Assembly (NCBI GenBank): GCA_014240165.1
Contig: JAAZXM010000002.1
Location: 108,952 to 172,951, forward strand
Source of the DNA: Myxococcales bacterium
GTDB taxonomy: Bacteria > Myxococcota_A > UBA9160 > UBA4427
DNA length: 64,000 bases
Direction of reading: 5' to 3'
The notes under the pieces are model-generated. The model was not told the DNA's origin. It searched no databases and was given only the letters and a program-made list of their open reading frames with translations. Position numbers and translations under genes: made by a program. Below are positions 25,367 to 33,222 of the stretch, in pieces (within the stretch, counting starts at the first letter, position 1; every line of letters begins with the position of its first letter).

Positions 25367-26389
25367 ATGAAGGTCCTGGTCACCGGTGCGACGGGTTTTA
25401 TCGGCTACCACACCGCAGCGCGCTTGCACGCCGAGGGGCACAGGTTTCGTGCCCTGGTTCGCAGCCCCGAAAAAGCCAAGCGCGTACTCGGGCCCCTGGA
25501 TGTTCAAGCGGAGGATCTGATCCAGGGCGATATGACGGATCGGCTCGCGGTGGGGAGAGCGCTCGAAGGCGTAGATGCAGTGGTTCACGCGGCAGCGGGA
25601 GTTTCAGTGACGACCGGCCAGACGGATTTTTCTGAGAACCTCCAGGGGACCGAGAACGTGATGGGCGGAGCCCATGAGCGGGGTGTCCACGCGATTTTTA
25701 TTTCGAGTGTGACCGCGATTTTTGACCCGAAGCGGCCGCCCAGCGAAGCTTCGCCCCTGGTCCGAAGTCGTACGCATTATGGCCGCTCGAAAGCCGAATG
25801 TGATGCCCGGGTTCGCGAGCTCCAAGAATCCGGCGCATCGGCTGCCATCATCTATCCACCCGGCGTAGTGGGACCCGATGACCCGGGCTTCAGCGAATCG
25901 GTCAAGGCCTATCGATCCTTTTTGCGAGGGACTCTGCGGAGCGAGGGCGGCAACCAGATGCTCGATGTCCGGGACCTGGCCCAGCTTCTGGTGGCCATGC
26001 TCGAGGCGCGCAGTTGTGGCCGAGTTGTTGCCGGCGGGCATTATTTCGATTGGGACGCTTTCACCGACCTGATCGAAGAAATATCCGGGGCGAGGATCCC
26101 CCGGATCGCGGCCCCAGGTTGGGTCCTTCGCCTGGCGGGCCGAACCCTCGATCAGGTGGCGCGAATCACGGGCAAGGCGATGCCCATGACGGGTGAAGGC
26201 GTCGAAATTGCGACTCGCTTTCCACGCATGACGGATTCAAAGTTGGTTTCCGATTTGGACATCGTTTGGCGCGAGCCCGACGCGACGCTCAGGGATCTCT
26301 ATCGCTGGTTCGTCGAGGCCGGGAAATTGCCGGCTTCCGCCGTGCCGGCGCTCTTTCCTCCGAAAACAAGCCCTCCCCTCCCGGATTGA
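25367..26389 (+). CDS. NAD(P)-dependent epimerase/dehydratase-type (extended SDR) oxidoreductase
   Basis: A 340-residue extended SDR: nucleotide motif VTGATGFIGYHTAARL (GxxGxxG), DAVVHAAAGVSV, catalytic Ser region IFISSVTA and YGRSKAE (YxxxK). Related proteins include 3-beta-hydroxysteroid dehydrogenase/isomerase-like and dihydroflavonol reductase-like enzymes, so a sterol or hydroxy-lipid substrate would fit the nearby CYP51, but this is not shown. AGGAGAAATACG precedes the ATG. Confidence 0.88.
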   Translation: MKVLVTGATGFIGYHTAARLHAEGHRFRALVRSPEKAKRVLGPLDVQAEDLIQGDMTDRLAVGRALEGVDAVVHAAAGVSVTTGQTDFSENLQGTENVMGGAHERGVHAIFISSVTAIFDPKRPPSEASPLVRSRTHYGRSKAECDARVRELQESGASAAIIYPPGVVGPDDPGFSESVKAYRSFLRGTLRSEGGNQMLDVRDLAQLLVAMLEARSCGRVVAGGHYFDWDAFTDLIEEISGARIPRIAAPGWVLRLAGRTLDQVARITGKAMPMTGEGVEIATRFPRMTDSKLVSDLDIVWREPDATLRDLYRWFVEAGKLPASAVPALFPPKTSPPLPD

Positions 26390-26566
26390 GCGGTTTGCGG
26401 CTCGAGGCCAACGCACGGGGGATTACCCTCCGCCCCGGCTTCTCTCGAGGTTGGCTTGGGAGAGCGGGGGCGTGGGCTAGTCTCATCTTTCACCGCGCCT
26501 AAAAATCAGGATGAGGCGAAATGGGATGACCGGTGGCCAAAGCCGCTGGGGGGAGGTCTGCAGCCA

Positions 26567-27058
26567 ATGCTTCGCAAGAGTCTCTTGGTGGGCTCCGCGG
26601 TTTTCCTTCTGATCCAACTCATCCCCTATGGGCGGAGTCACACCAATCCCAAGGTCGTTTCCGAACCCCGGTGGGACTCAGGGGCGACGCGGTCGCTCTT
26701 CTTCAAAGCGTGCGCGGATTGCCATAGCAACGAAACCACCTGGCCTGCCTACAGTTCTGTTGCGCCCGTATCTTGGCTCGTAACCCACGATGTGGAAGAG
26801 GGACGTTCGCATTTCAATGTCTCCGAGTGGGGGCCTGAGAGCGAGCATGGGGATGACGCAGCGGACATGCTCGCAGAGGGCGAGATGCCGCTGTGGATCT
26901 ATCTCCCCTTCCACGCTGAAGCGCGGCTCTCAGCGGGCGAGAAGGAGAGCCTGGTCCGGGGCTTGAGGGCGACTTTCGAAGAGAACGACAGCCGATCGGG
27001 TCAAAAGGGCCATGGCCACGATGGTCACGACCACCACGGCCACGACCACCACCACTGA
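26567..27058 (+). CDS. haem-binding-domain protein with a His-rich metal-binding tail
   Basis: A 163-residue protein with an N-terminal signal/anchor (LLVGSAVFLLIQLIPYG) and the Haem_bd signature ACADCHSNETTWPAYSSVAP followed by VSWLVTHDVEEGR, FNVSEWG and MPLWIYLPFHAEARLS. CADCH is a CxxCH c-type haem site. The last ~17 residues are almost all His, Gly and Asp (GHGHDGHDHHGHDHHH), which suggests metal binding. The ATG has GGGGGGAGG upstream. A shorter paralogue without the tail is at 35008-35433. Confidence 0.85.
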   Translation: MLRKSLLVGSAVFLLIQLIPYGRSHTNPKVVSEPRWDSGATRSLFFKACADCHSNETTWPAYSSVAPVSWLVTHDVEEGRSHFNVSEWGPESEHGDDAADMLAEGEMPLWIYLPFHAEARLSAGEKESLVRGLRATFEENDSRSGQKGHGHDGHDHHGHDHHH

Positions 27059-27201
27059 GACCGCCCGCTTCGCCGCCAGCCCAACCGGGCTGGCAGGGCT
27101 CGCCGAGTGGCTGGGTAAGGGTGGCCTTGGTCCCTCTCTGAGGTTCTGTCGGCGGGAAGCCCCGGTAGGCGAGGGAGAAGAAAGGTATTCTTAGCCGCTG
27201 G

Positions 27202-28179
27202 ATGTCAGACGAAACCTCTCCTCTTTCCGAAGCCCACGATGATGACTCGCCGGTTTCCCTTGCGCCGGGAAACCGGCTGAAGGCTGTTGCGCCCTGGCTC
27301 GGGGCAATTGGGATATTCGCCTATCTCTTCTGGGATGTTCCCTTCGACGAAGCCTGGGAAGCCGCTCAGAACGCGCGCCTGGATCTCTTCGTTCCGGAAA
27401 TTCTGGTCGCCGTGATCTTCTGGTTTCTTCTCGACTCCCGGGCCCTCGCCTACCTGTTGACCCGCTTCAACACCCCGGTGAGTTGGCCGGAAGCGCGGTC
27501 GATTCGGGGCGTGACCTATCTCGTCACGGTACTCAATTGGAATGTGGGCACCGCGGCGATCGTATTACACCTGCGCCGATCCAAGAACGTCCCCGCGCTG
27601 GAGTCCACGAGTTCGCTCTTCTTTTATGGGAATTGCGATGCCCTTCTCCTGATGGGCTTGACCCTGGTGGGCGCGACGGCGTTTTCTGATTCGGCCACTC
27701 TGGAGACGATTCGAAAATTCGCCTCGATCGCGTTCGCCGTCCAGTTGGGCCTCTTCTTTCTATTGGCCGCTTCATTTCCAGCCTGGGGCTGGCTCGGCAA
27801 GATGCGCAAGGCGGCCCTGGTACGCAGCTATCGCCTGGCCACCCTACGCGATTTCTCGATCGTGCTCGGCATCAAGTTTTTCTACTTCATGGGTTTTTTG
27901 TGGATCTTCTGGGCAGGCAGCCATGCGTTCGGAATCGAGATTCCCTTTTCGCTCGCCATGGCGTCGGCTCCCGCCATCATGATGGTGGCAGCGCTTCCTA
28001 TTTCGCCCGCGGGCCTGGGAACCCAGGCCGCCGCCATGGTCTTCTTCTGGTCGGATTACGGCGAAAAGGCCGAGATTCTTGCTTTCGGCATGGTCTTTCC
28101 CATTGCGCTCACCCTGGCGCGTTGCCTGCTCGGCCTTCCCTACCTCAAAGATCTTCGCTCCCTGCGCCAGGCGGATTGA
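27202..28179 (+). CDS. lysylphosphatidylglycerol synthase TM / flippase-like membrane protein
   Basis: A 325-residue protein with about eight transmembrane helices. The family signature near the end, LPISPAGLGTQAAAMVFFW, matches the UPF0104/flippase-like group (P-x-S-x-x-G-L-G-x-x-E/Q). No synthetase domain is attached. Related proteins move or modify lipids in the inner membrane. It is preceded by a 143-base gap without visible content. Confidence 0.75.
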   Translation: MSDETSPLSEAHDDDSPVSLAPGNRLKAVAPWLGAIGIFAYLFWDVPFDEAWEAAQNARLDLFVPEILVAVIFWFLLDSRALAYLLTRFNTPVSWPEARSIRGVTYLVTVLNWNVGTAAIVLHLRRSKNVPALESTSSLFFYGNCDALLLMGLTLVGATAFSDSATLETIRKFASIAFAVQLGLFFLLAASFPAWGWLGKMRKAALVRSYRLATLRDFSIVLGIKFFYFMGFLWIFWAGSHAFGIEIPFSLAMASAPAIMMVAALPISPAGLGTQAAAMVFFWSDYGEKAEILAFGMVFPIALTLARCLLGLPYLKDLRSLRQAD

Positions 28180-28207
28180 CGCGCGCTTCACCCAGAGGAG
28201 ATTTGGC

Positions 28208-28648
28208 ATGATGACTTCGAAGCTTCAAGGCAGTGTCCTCATTCCCTCGCTTCGCTTCCACGATGCCCCGGCGGCGATCAAGTGGCTCTGCGAGGTGTTC
28301 GGTTTCGAGGAGCACCTGGTGGTGCCCGGTGAAATAGAGGGAACGGTTGCTCATGCCGAATTGGTGATGGGAAACGGCATGGTCATGTTGGGTTCGGCAG
28401 AATCTCACGGAGGCAATGCCTTTGATCGCAAGGTCAGGCCCGCGGCCGACTTGAAGGGCAAGACCAACCAATCGATCTACGTTCGGGTGGATGACGCCGA
28501 CGCGCACTATGCCCGGGCAAAAGCGGCGGGAGCCGAGATCCTTCTGGATATCGAGGATCAACATTACGGCGGGCGCGGTTATAGTTGTCTCGATCTCGAC
28601 GGAAACGTCTGGAGCTTCGGAACGTTCGACCCCTGGAAGAATGGATAG
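28208..28648 (+). CDS. VOC / glyoxalase-like protein
   Basis: A 146-residue protein: LIPSLRFHDAPAAIKWLCEVFGF, GTVAHAELVMGNGMVMLG and YSCLDLDGNVWSFGTF follow the VOC pattern, in the PhnB-like variety where the C-terminal Glu is replaced by Trp-Ser-Phe-Gly. Metal binding is therefore doubtful. AGAGGAGATTTGGC precedes the first ATG; a second ATG follows directly. Function unknown. Confidence 0.85.
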   Translation: MMTSKLQGSVLIPSLRFHDAPAAIKWLCEVFGFEEHLVVPGEIEGTVAHAELVMGNGMVMLGSAESHGGNAFDRKVRPAADLKGKTNQSIYVRVDDADAHYARAKAAGAEILLDIEDQHYGGRGYSCLDLDGNVWSFGTFDPWKNG

Positions 28649-28742
28649 CGCCCCTTCGCCGGCCTGATCGAGCCGAGCCCGGTTTGCTGCTTCGAGCCCG
28701 GGTGGCCCTGGGCTCGCGATTCGAATCGCTCCGACTCTGACT

Positions 28743-29210
28743 TCAGGCTTCGGCGGGACGAATCGGAAGCACCGCGCTCTTTTGAACGGTTCGCAGCGCG
28801 AAACTCGAATGCACCCGGGCGACGCCGGGCAGCCGGGTCAACTGCTGGCTGTGGATCCGCTCGAAATCCTCGGTGTCCGCCACCACGACCCGGAGCAGGT
28901 AATCGAATTCCCCGGTCATCAGGTAGCAGTCCATCACTTCGGGAACCGCCCGGACCGCGTCCTCGAAGACCTGCAATTCGTCCTGATCCTGGCGCTCGAG
29001 GGTGATGCTGACGAAAACAATCCCGGATAGACCTGCTTTATGGGGGTCCACCCGGGCCGAGTAGCCCTCGATCAGCCCCTCATTCTCCAGCGAGCGGACC
29101 CTTCTCAGGCAGGCCGACTCGGACAGGTGCACCCGCTCGGCCAATTGAACGTTGGCGATGCGTCCCTCGTGCTGAAGCTCCGCGAGAATGGCTCTGTCGA
29201 AATTGTCCAT
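28743..29210 (-). CDS. Lrp/AsnC family transcriptional regulator
   Basis: A 155-residue regulator: helix-turn-helix NVQLAERVHLSESACLRRVRSLENEGLIEGY, then the RAM ligand domain with VMDCYLMTGEFDYLLRVVV. It is divergent from the alanine dehydrogenase gene, the arrangement of AldR-type regulators that control ald in response to amino acids. The ATG at 29210 gives the usual MDxFDRxIL opening; a TTG nine bases further upstream is less likely. Confidence 0.92.
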   Translation of the reverse strand: MDNFDRAILAELQHEGRIANVQLAERVHLSESACLRRVRSLENEGLIEGYSARVDPHKAGLSGIVFVSITLERQDQDELQVFEDAVRAVPEVMDCYLMTGEFDYLLRVVVADTEDFERIHSQQLTRLPGVARVHSSFALRTVQKSAVLPIRPAEA

Positions 29211-29262
29211 TTGACGCAAGATATCACCAAAATAAGCATAGATCTAGACAGAAAATGCTGTA

Positions 29263-29273
29263 TATGGTCCATA
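29263..29273. promoter_or_regulatory. inverted repeat in the Lrp-ald intergenic region, possible operator
   Basis: TATGGTCCATA is an 11-base palindrome in a 156-base divergent spacer that is far more AT-rich than the flanking genes. Lrp/AsnC proteins bind AT-rich imperfect palindromes in such spacers. Placement supports a site for the divergent regulator; the exact operator is not established. Confidence 0.4.
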
Positions 29274-29366
29274 AATCATTGAATTCGCAAGATAAAGTTC
29301 TGATTGGTCGCGTAAAGTTGTGTGGTCTGGTGTCGCGACAAACCCCGCTTCGGAAAGGAATTCGCC

Positions 29367-30440
29367 ATGAATATTGGAGTCCCGAAGGAGATCAAGGTCC
29401 ACGAATACCGGGTGGGGATCGTGCCCTCGGGCGTGCGCGATCTGCTTGCCGCAGGCCATCGCGTTTGGGTGGAGACGGGCGCGGGGGAGGGAATCGGTTT
29501 TACCGATGCCGACTATGTCAAAGCGGGCGCACGCATTGCCGCCGACGCCGAGGAGGCCTTCGCGGCCGGTGATCTGATCGTGAAGGTCAAGGAACCCCAA
29601 CTCGAGGAGTGCAAGCGGCTTCGTCCCGATCAGGTTCTGTTCACCTACCTCCACCTGGCCGCCGACCCGGACCAGGCGGCGGCTCTCTGCGAGTCGGGTG
29701 TGACCGCAATTGCGTACGAGACAGTGACCGCCGCCGATGGTTCACTTCCTCTTCTCACGCCCATGAGTGAAGTGGCCGGGCGCATGTCGGTGCAAGTCGG
29801 GGCGGCGAATCTTCAGAAGGCGGCAGGCGGTCTTGGGGTATTGCTCGGCGGCGTTCCCGGTGTTGCTCCCGCGAAGGTCGTGATCCTTGGAGGCGGGGTT
29901 GCGGGAACCAATGCCGCCGAAATCGCCGTGGGCATGCAGGCCGATGTTACGGTGGTCGATCGTTCTGCAAAGCGGCTTCGTGAACTGGCGACCCAATTCG
30001 AAGGCCGAATCAAGACAGCGTATTCAACTGAGGATACGTTGGATCGCCTGGTGGTTTCTGCCGATCTGGTTATCGGCGCGGTTCTTATACCGGGGGCTAC
30101 GGCGCCTCGACTGGTGAGCCGCGGAATGGTCAAGCGCATGAAGCCTGGCTCTGTTCTTGTCGACATTTCGATCGACCAGGGCGGGTGTTTCGAGACCAGT
30201 CGACCGACCAGCCATGCAGAGCCGACATTTGTCGTCGACGACGTCGTTCATTATTGCGTGAGTAATATGCCTGGGGGCGTCCCGCGGACTTCGACCTTTG
30301 CACTCGCCAACGCGACGTTTCCTTTTATCCGGGCCCTGGCGGATCACGGCTGGGAAGAAGCCTTTGCTCGAGACGCTCATCTCGCGGCGGGCTTGAACGT
30401 GCAGGCAGGCAAGCTCAAGCACGAGGCGCTCTTGGGCTGA
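29367..30440 (+). CDS. ald: alanine dehydrogenase
   Basis: A 357-residue protein spanning the AlaDH/PNT N- and C-terminal domains: MNIGVPKEIKVHEYRVGI, VKVKEPQLEE with the substrate Lys, TYLHLAADP with the catalytic His, VVILGGGVAGTNAAEIAVGM for NAD, and the closing VSNMPGGVPRTSTFALANAT. It interconverts L-alanine with pyruvate and ammonia. CGGAAAGGAATTCGCC precedes the ATG. The divergent Lrp/AsnC gene is its likely regulator. It complements the amine-oxidising enzymes elsewhere in the window in nitrogen use. Confidence 0.96.
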   Translation: MNIGVPKEIKVHEYRVGIVPSGVRDLLAAGHRVWVETGAGEGIGFTDADYVKAGARIAADAEEAFAAGDLIVKVKEPQLEECKRLRPDQVLFTYLHLAADPDQAAALCESGVTAIAYETVTAADGSLPLLTPMSEVAGRMSVQVGAANLQKAAGGLGVLLGGVPGVAPAKVVILGGGVAGTNAAEIAVGMQADVTVVDRSAKRLRELATQFEGRIKTAYSTEDTLDRLVVSADLVIGAVLIPGATAPRLVSRGMVKRMKPGSVLVDISIDQGGCFETSRPTSHAEPTFVVDDVVHYCVSNMPGGVPRTSTFALANATFPFIRALADHGWEEAFARDAHLAAGLNVQAGKLKHEALLG

Positions 30441-31155
30441 GCGCGGTTCGCGAAAAAAACAACGCCCATCTCGCGTACGTTTTCTTCGGGCTGGTTTCCG
30501 CCTGTTGATGAATTGTCTTTACCGGCTGCAGGGGACGCATCAGTCCGCGAAGCTCGGTCGACCTGCCCTCGTGGTCGCGCTCAAGGACATCGACTCTGTT
30601 GATGCCCTTGCCTGGCCCCGTGCTTTCGAATGCGAGATTTCGGAACAGTCGCCGAGGGCGACCCGCTTGCCCTCTCGCTATGCGGCGCCCTTTCACCCGC
30701 TGCTTGTCCTCCCTGCTCGCCCTCCTTGCTCGCCCTCCTTGCTCGCCCTCCTTGTTCGTGCTCCTTGTTCGCGCGGGTGCGAGTTGTGGCGGTGAGGCCG
30801 AGCAATGTGATCTCGCGGCCCTGATGGGGGGCGCGGGCCACCGGGAGGATCCGAAGCCTCGTCTTTCCCAGGTGCAAATGGAGCGCGCCAAGAAGCTTTT
30901 TTAACGGGGACTTATGCCCCTTTTCAAGAAATTGCTCGATCTGGTGCTTCGCGCTTATGGGCAGACCAGGCCGGTCTGATGGGGCTGGATCCGCTTCGGC
31001 GCGCGGGCGCCCGGGGCCGGGGATGACGCGCCCGCACCGGGTGCGGTTTAAGTTGAGTGCGTCCGGCTACCCTGGGCTCGGTTTGGCCGAAGGGGGCTTG
31101 TGTCCGGCTCCGGGTTCCCTGTTCGGGCTGTCGATCCGATTGCCAGGAGACCGCG
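30441..31155. other. 715-base stretch without a convincing gene
   Basis: No frame here shows a recognisable family or good codon use. It begins with a hairpin-forming end of ald (GCGCTC...GAGCGC, 30426-30444) without a T-run, contains the 13-base tandem repeat at 30715-30766, and ends with a GC-rich inverted repeat (CCGCACCGGGTGCGG, near 31032) just upstream of the GNAT gene. Confidence 0.6.
30715..30766. repeat. 13-base tandem repeat (GCTCGCCCTCCTT), about four copies
   Basis: Three perfect copies (30715, 30728, 30741) and a fourth with two changes (GTTCGTGCTCCTT at 30754) lie head to tail with no spacers. Read on the minus strand they give Glu/Gly/Arg-rich peptide repeats, but no real gene supports that reading. 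Confidence 0.85.
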
Positions 31156-31686
31156 ATGCGAATTCAGCTTGAGAAGCCCAGCTTGAAACGCGAAGAGGAG
31201 TTCATTGCGGCAACCCGGCGTAGCCGCCGATTTTTTGCGGGTTTTGTCAGCCCGCCTTCTTCGAGTCTCGACTACCGGGAGTATGTGAAGCGGTGTCGAT
31301 CTTCGAATTGTGAAGGCAGGCTGGTCGTATCATTGGAATCGAACGAACTGCTCGGTGTCGTGAATTTGAACGAGATCGTTCGTCGGTCTTTCCAGTCGGG
31401 GTTTCTCGGTTACTATGCTTTTTCTCCTCACGGTGGCCGCGGTTATATGCGCGAAGCGCTGCAGGGTTTCCTGGTAGAGGTGTTCGGAAACCTTTCCCTT
31501 CATCGTGTCGAAGCCAATATCCAGCCCGGGAATGAAAAGTCGATCGAATTGGTTCGGTCCTTGGGGTTCCGTCTGGAGGGATTGTCGCCTCGCTATCTCA
31601 AGATCGCCGCTCGCTGGTGTGATCATGAGCGTTGGGCACTTCTTGTAGAAGATTGGAAAGAAGCCAAAGGAGGGTCAAAGAAGTGA
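31156..31686 (+). CDS. GNAT family N-acetyltransferase (RimJ/RimL type)
   Basis: A 176-residue protein with the RimJ-like order: KREEEFIAATRRSRRFFAGF, LLGVVNLNEIVRRSFQSGFLGYY, GRGYMREALQGFLVEVFG (acetyl-CoA loop) and HRVEANIQPGNEKSIELVRSLGF. Such enzymes acetylate N-termini or small amines. AGGAGACCGCG precedes the ATG. Its stop overlaps the GTG start of the ABM gene (GTGA), indicating a two-gene unit. Confidence 0.88.
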   Translation: MRIQLEKPSLKREEEFIAATRRSRRFFAGFVSPPSSSLDYREYVKRCRSSNCEGRLVVSLESNELLGVVNLNEIVRRSFQSGFLGYYAFSPHGGRGYMREALQGFLVEVFGNLSLHRVEANIQPGNEKSIELVRSLGFRLEGLSPRYLKIAARWCDHERWALLVEDWKEAKGGSKK

Positions 31687-31982
31687 TTCTTGAGTCAGTG
31701 ATTTTAGACGTGAGGGCGGGGGAGGAAAAATCCTTCGAATCGGCTTTCGCGGAAGCCCAGAAAATTGTGGCCGCGATGCCAGGCTATCTTTCACATGAAC
31801 TGCTGGGATGCATTGAGACCAAAGGAAGGTATTTGCTTCAAATTCGCTGGACGGATCTCGAAGCCCATACGGAGGGCTTTCGGGGTTCGCCGGAATATCA
31901 GCGCTGGAAAGAGCTCCTGCATTCCTTCTACGAAATCTTTCCGACCGTCGAGCACTATGATCCTATCCTTGGAGGAGAGTGA
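31683..31982 (+). CDS. antibiotic biosynthesis monooxygenase (ABM) domain protein
   Basis: A 99-residue single-domain protein: ILESVILDVRAGEEKSFESAF, MPGYLSHELLGCIETKGRYL and EAHTEGFRGSPEYQRWKELL match the ABM/YgiN fold, a small dimeric ferredoxin-like beta sheet used by haem-degrading or quinol monooxygenases. The GTG start overlaps the upstream stop and has AAAGGAGG before it. Substrate unknown. Confidence 0.85.
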   Translation: MILESVILDVRAGEEKSFESAFAEAQKIVAAMPGYLSHELLGCIETKGRYLLQIRWTDLEAHTEGFRGSPEYQRWKELLHSFYEIFPTVEHYDPILGGE

Positions 31983-32042
31983 AGGCTCCAGAGAAGAGTT
32001 CTCAAACGGGTCCGAAGCGGGGCGCGATTAGAAAATGCGCGC

Positions 32043-32071
32043 TTGCACAACGGGGCTGTGTGTCGTGTACT
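32043..32071 (+). promoter_or_regulatory. possible sigma-70-type promoter upstream of the deazaflavin-type pair
   Basis: TTGCAC and TGTACT are separated by 17 bases, giving a reasonable -35/-10 arrangement about 70 bases before the ATG at 32142. Each hexamer matches the E. coli consensus at four positions. Weak evidence. Confidence 0.3.
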
Positions 32072-32141
32072 TTGCGTTTGCAACCGATCGAATCGAGAGA
32101 GCGAAGGGTCGTCAGCCAATGCGATCCGAAGGAGGAAAGAC

Positions 32142-32609
32142 ATGAGTGAAAGTACGATCGCAGCCAATCTGCCCGAATGGATTCGGGACCACATGCGGCG
32201 TTACCTGGAAAGCGACGGAAGTGATGGCCATATGTGGGATGCCGCGTCAGCCGGCGGTTCGGGCGTCTTTCCGACCCTGCTGCTCACCACCCGAGGGCGG
32301 AGTTCGGGCGAGCCGCGGATGCTTCCCCTGATCTACGGCAAGAGCGATGCGGGGCACGTCCTTGTCGCCTCCAAGGGGGGATTCCCCTCGCACCCGCTCT
32401 GGTACCTCAACCTGGTGGCGGAACCCGAGGTGGCCGTCCAAGTGGGAGCGGAGAAATTCCGAGCTCGGGCCAGGACCGCCGAGGGAGAGGAGCGCGCAAA
32501 ACTCTGGGACGCCATGGTTTCGGTCTATCCCCCCTATGCCGACTACCAGGCTCGGGCCGATCGCGAGATTCCGGTGGTGGTCCTCGAGAGCCTTGGCTCC
32601 GGCGCCTGA
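32142..32609 (+). CDS. DDN-type nitroreductase family protein (deazaflavin-dependent)
   Basis: A 155-residue protein with the family core LLLTTRGRSSGEPRMLPLIY, VLVASKGGFPSHPLWYLNLVAEPEVAVQVG and a C-terminal Tyr-rich helix (VYPPYADYQARADREIPVVVLE). Members bind F420 and reduce diverse substrates. AAGGAGGAAAGAC precedes the ATG. A second, more diverged member follows in a different frame with slight overlap, so the pair is probably a tandem duplication in one transcript. Confidence 0.9.
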   Translation: MSESTIAANLPEWIRDHMRRYLESDGSDGHMWDAASAGGSGVFPTLLLTTRGRSSGEPRMLPLIYGKSDAGHVLVASKGGFPSHPLWYLNLVAEPEVAVQVGAEKFRARARTAEGEERAKLWDAMVSVYPPYADYQARADREIPVVVLESLGSGA

Positions 32610-33102
32610 TCGGGCAAGCGGGTGGGCGATCGCGTTGGCGCTGTCGCCCGCAGGGGCGGCCATCGACCGATTCTGCGTTCGCTTTTTCGGCCACTCTCCC
32701 GTGGTATGGATCTTTACGCGATCCGAGGGCTCTGCCTATAACCGGCCCCTCCTGCTGACCACAAGGGGGCGGAAGACCGGGCGCCCGCGAACCGTGGTTC
32801 TGCCCTATTTCGAGAGCGCTGGGGGATCCATCGTGTTGGTGGGCTCCCGGGGCGGAATGCGGATCGACCCCCATTGGGCGCGAAATCTCATGGCTTGCCC
32901 CCAAGCCCGCATTCATCTGCGTCGGCGGGAGCGGGGCGCTGCGGTTCGGCTGGCCGAGGGCGACGAGCGTAGCCGTCTTTGGGAAACAATCGTCGAGCGC
33001 GCGCCCATATATGGCACCTATGCCGAGCGGGCCGCTCCCTACCGGACGATTCCGCTCTTCGTTCTGGAACCCGAAAGCAAGGGTCCCGCTTTCGCGGATT
33101 GA
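32593..33102 (+). CDS. second DDN-type nitroreductase family protein (deazaflavin-dependent)
   Basis: About 169 residues, same family as the preceding gene: RPLLLTTRGRKTGRPRTVVL, IVLVGSRGGMRIDPHWARNLMACPQARIHL and APIYGTYAERAAPYRTIPLFVLEP. It has a longer N-terminal region (RFCVRFFGHSPVVWIF). The start is uncertain: TTG at 32593 overlaps the upstream gene by 17 bases, and a TTG at 32635 is an alternative. No ATG lies at a suitable place. Confidence 0.82.
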   Translation: MAPAPDRASGWAIALALSPAGAAIDRFCVRFFGHSPVVWIFTRSEGSAYNRPLLLTTRGRKTGRPRTVVLPYFESAGGSIVLVGSRGGMRIDPHWARNLMACPQARIHLRRRERGAAVRLAEGDERSRLWETIVERAPIYGTYAERAAPYRTIPLFVLEPESKGPAFAD

Positions 33103-33222
33103 AGCGGGCTGCGCGGCCCGGCCGGAGTGCGGATTGGGCCCGGCCTGTGCGCCCGGAGCGGTTAGACTCGTGCTCGGCCCCGCGGCTCGTGGGGCCCAGG
33201 GTGCTGAACGGGAGGAAGCTTC

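Noticed and set aside
30426..30460. Rho-independent terminator after alanine dehydrogenase
   Set aside because: The hairpin GCGCTC/GAGCGC is followed by an A-run, not a T-run, on the coding strand.
30715..30766. CRISPR array
   Set aside because: Repeat units are 13 bases, directly adjacent and without spacers; no cas genes. The same holds for the repeats at 41886 and 23389.
30914..30979. A 21-codon peptide gene beginning MPLFKKLLDLVLRAYG
   Set aside because: The peptide could form an amphipathic helix, but there is no family, no strong ribosome-binding site and no conservation evidence available.
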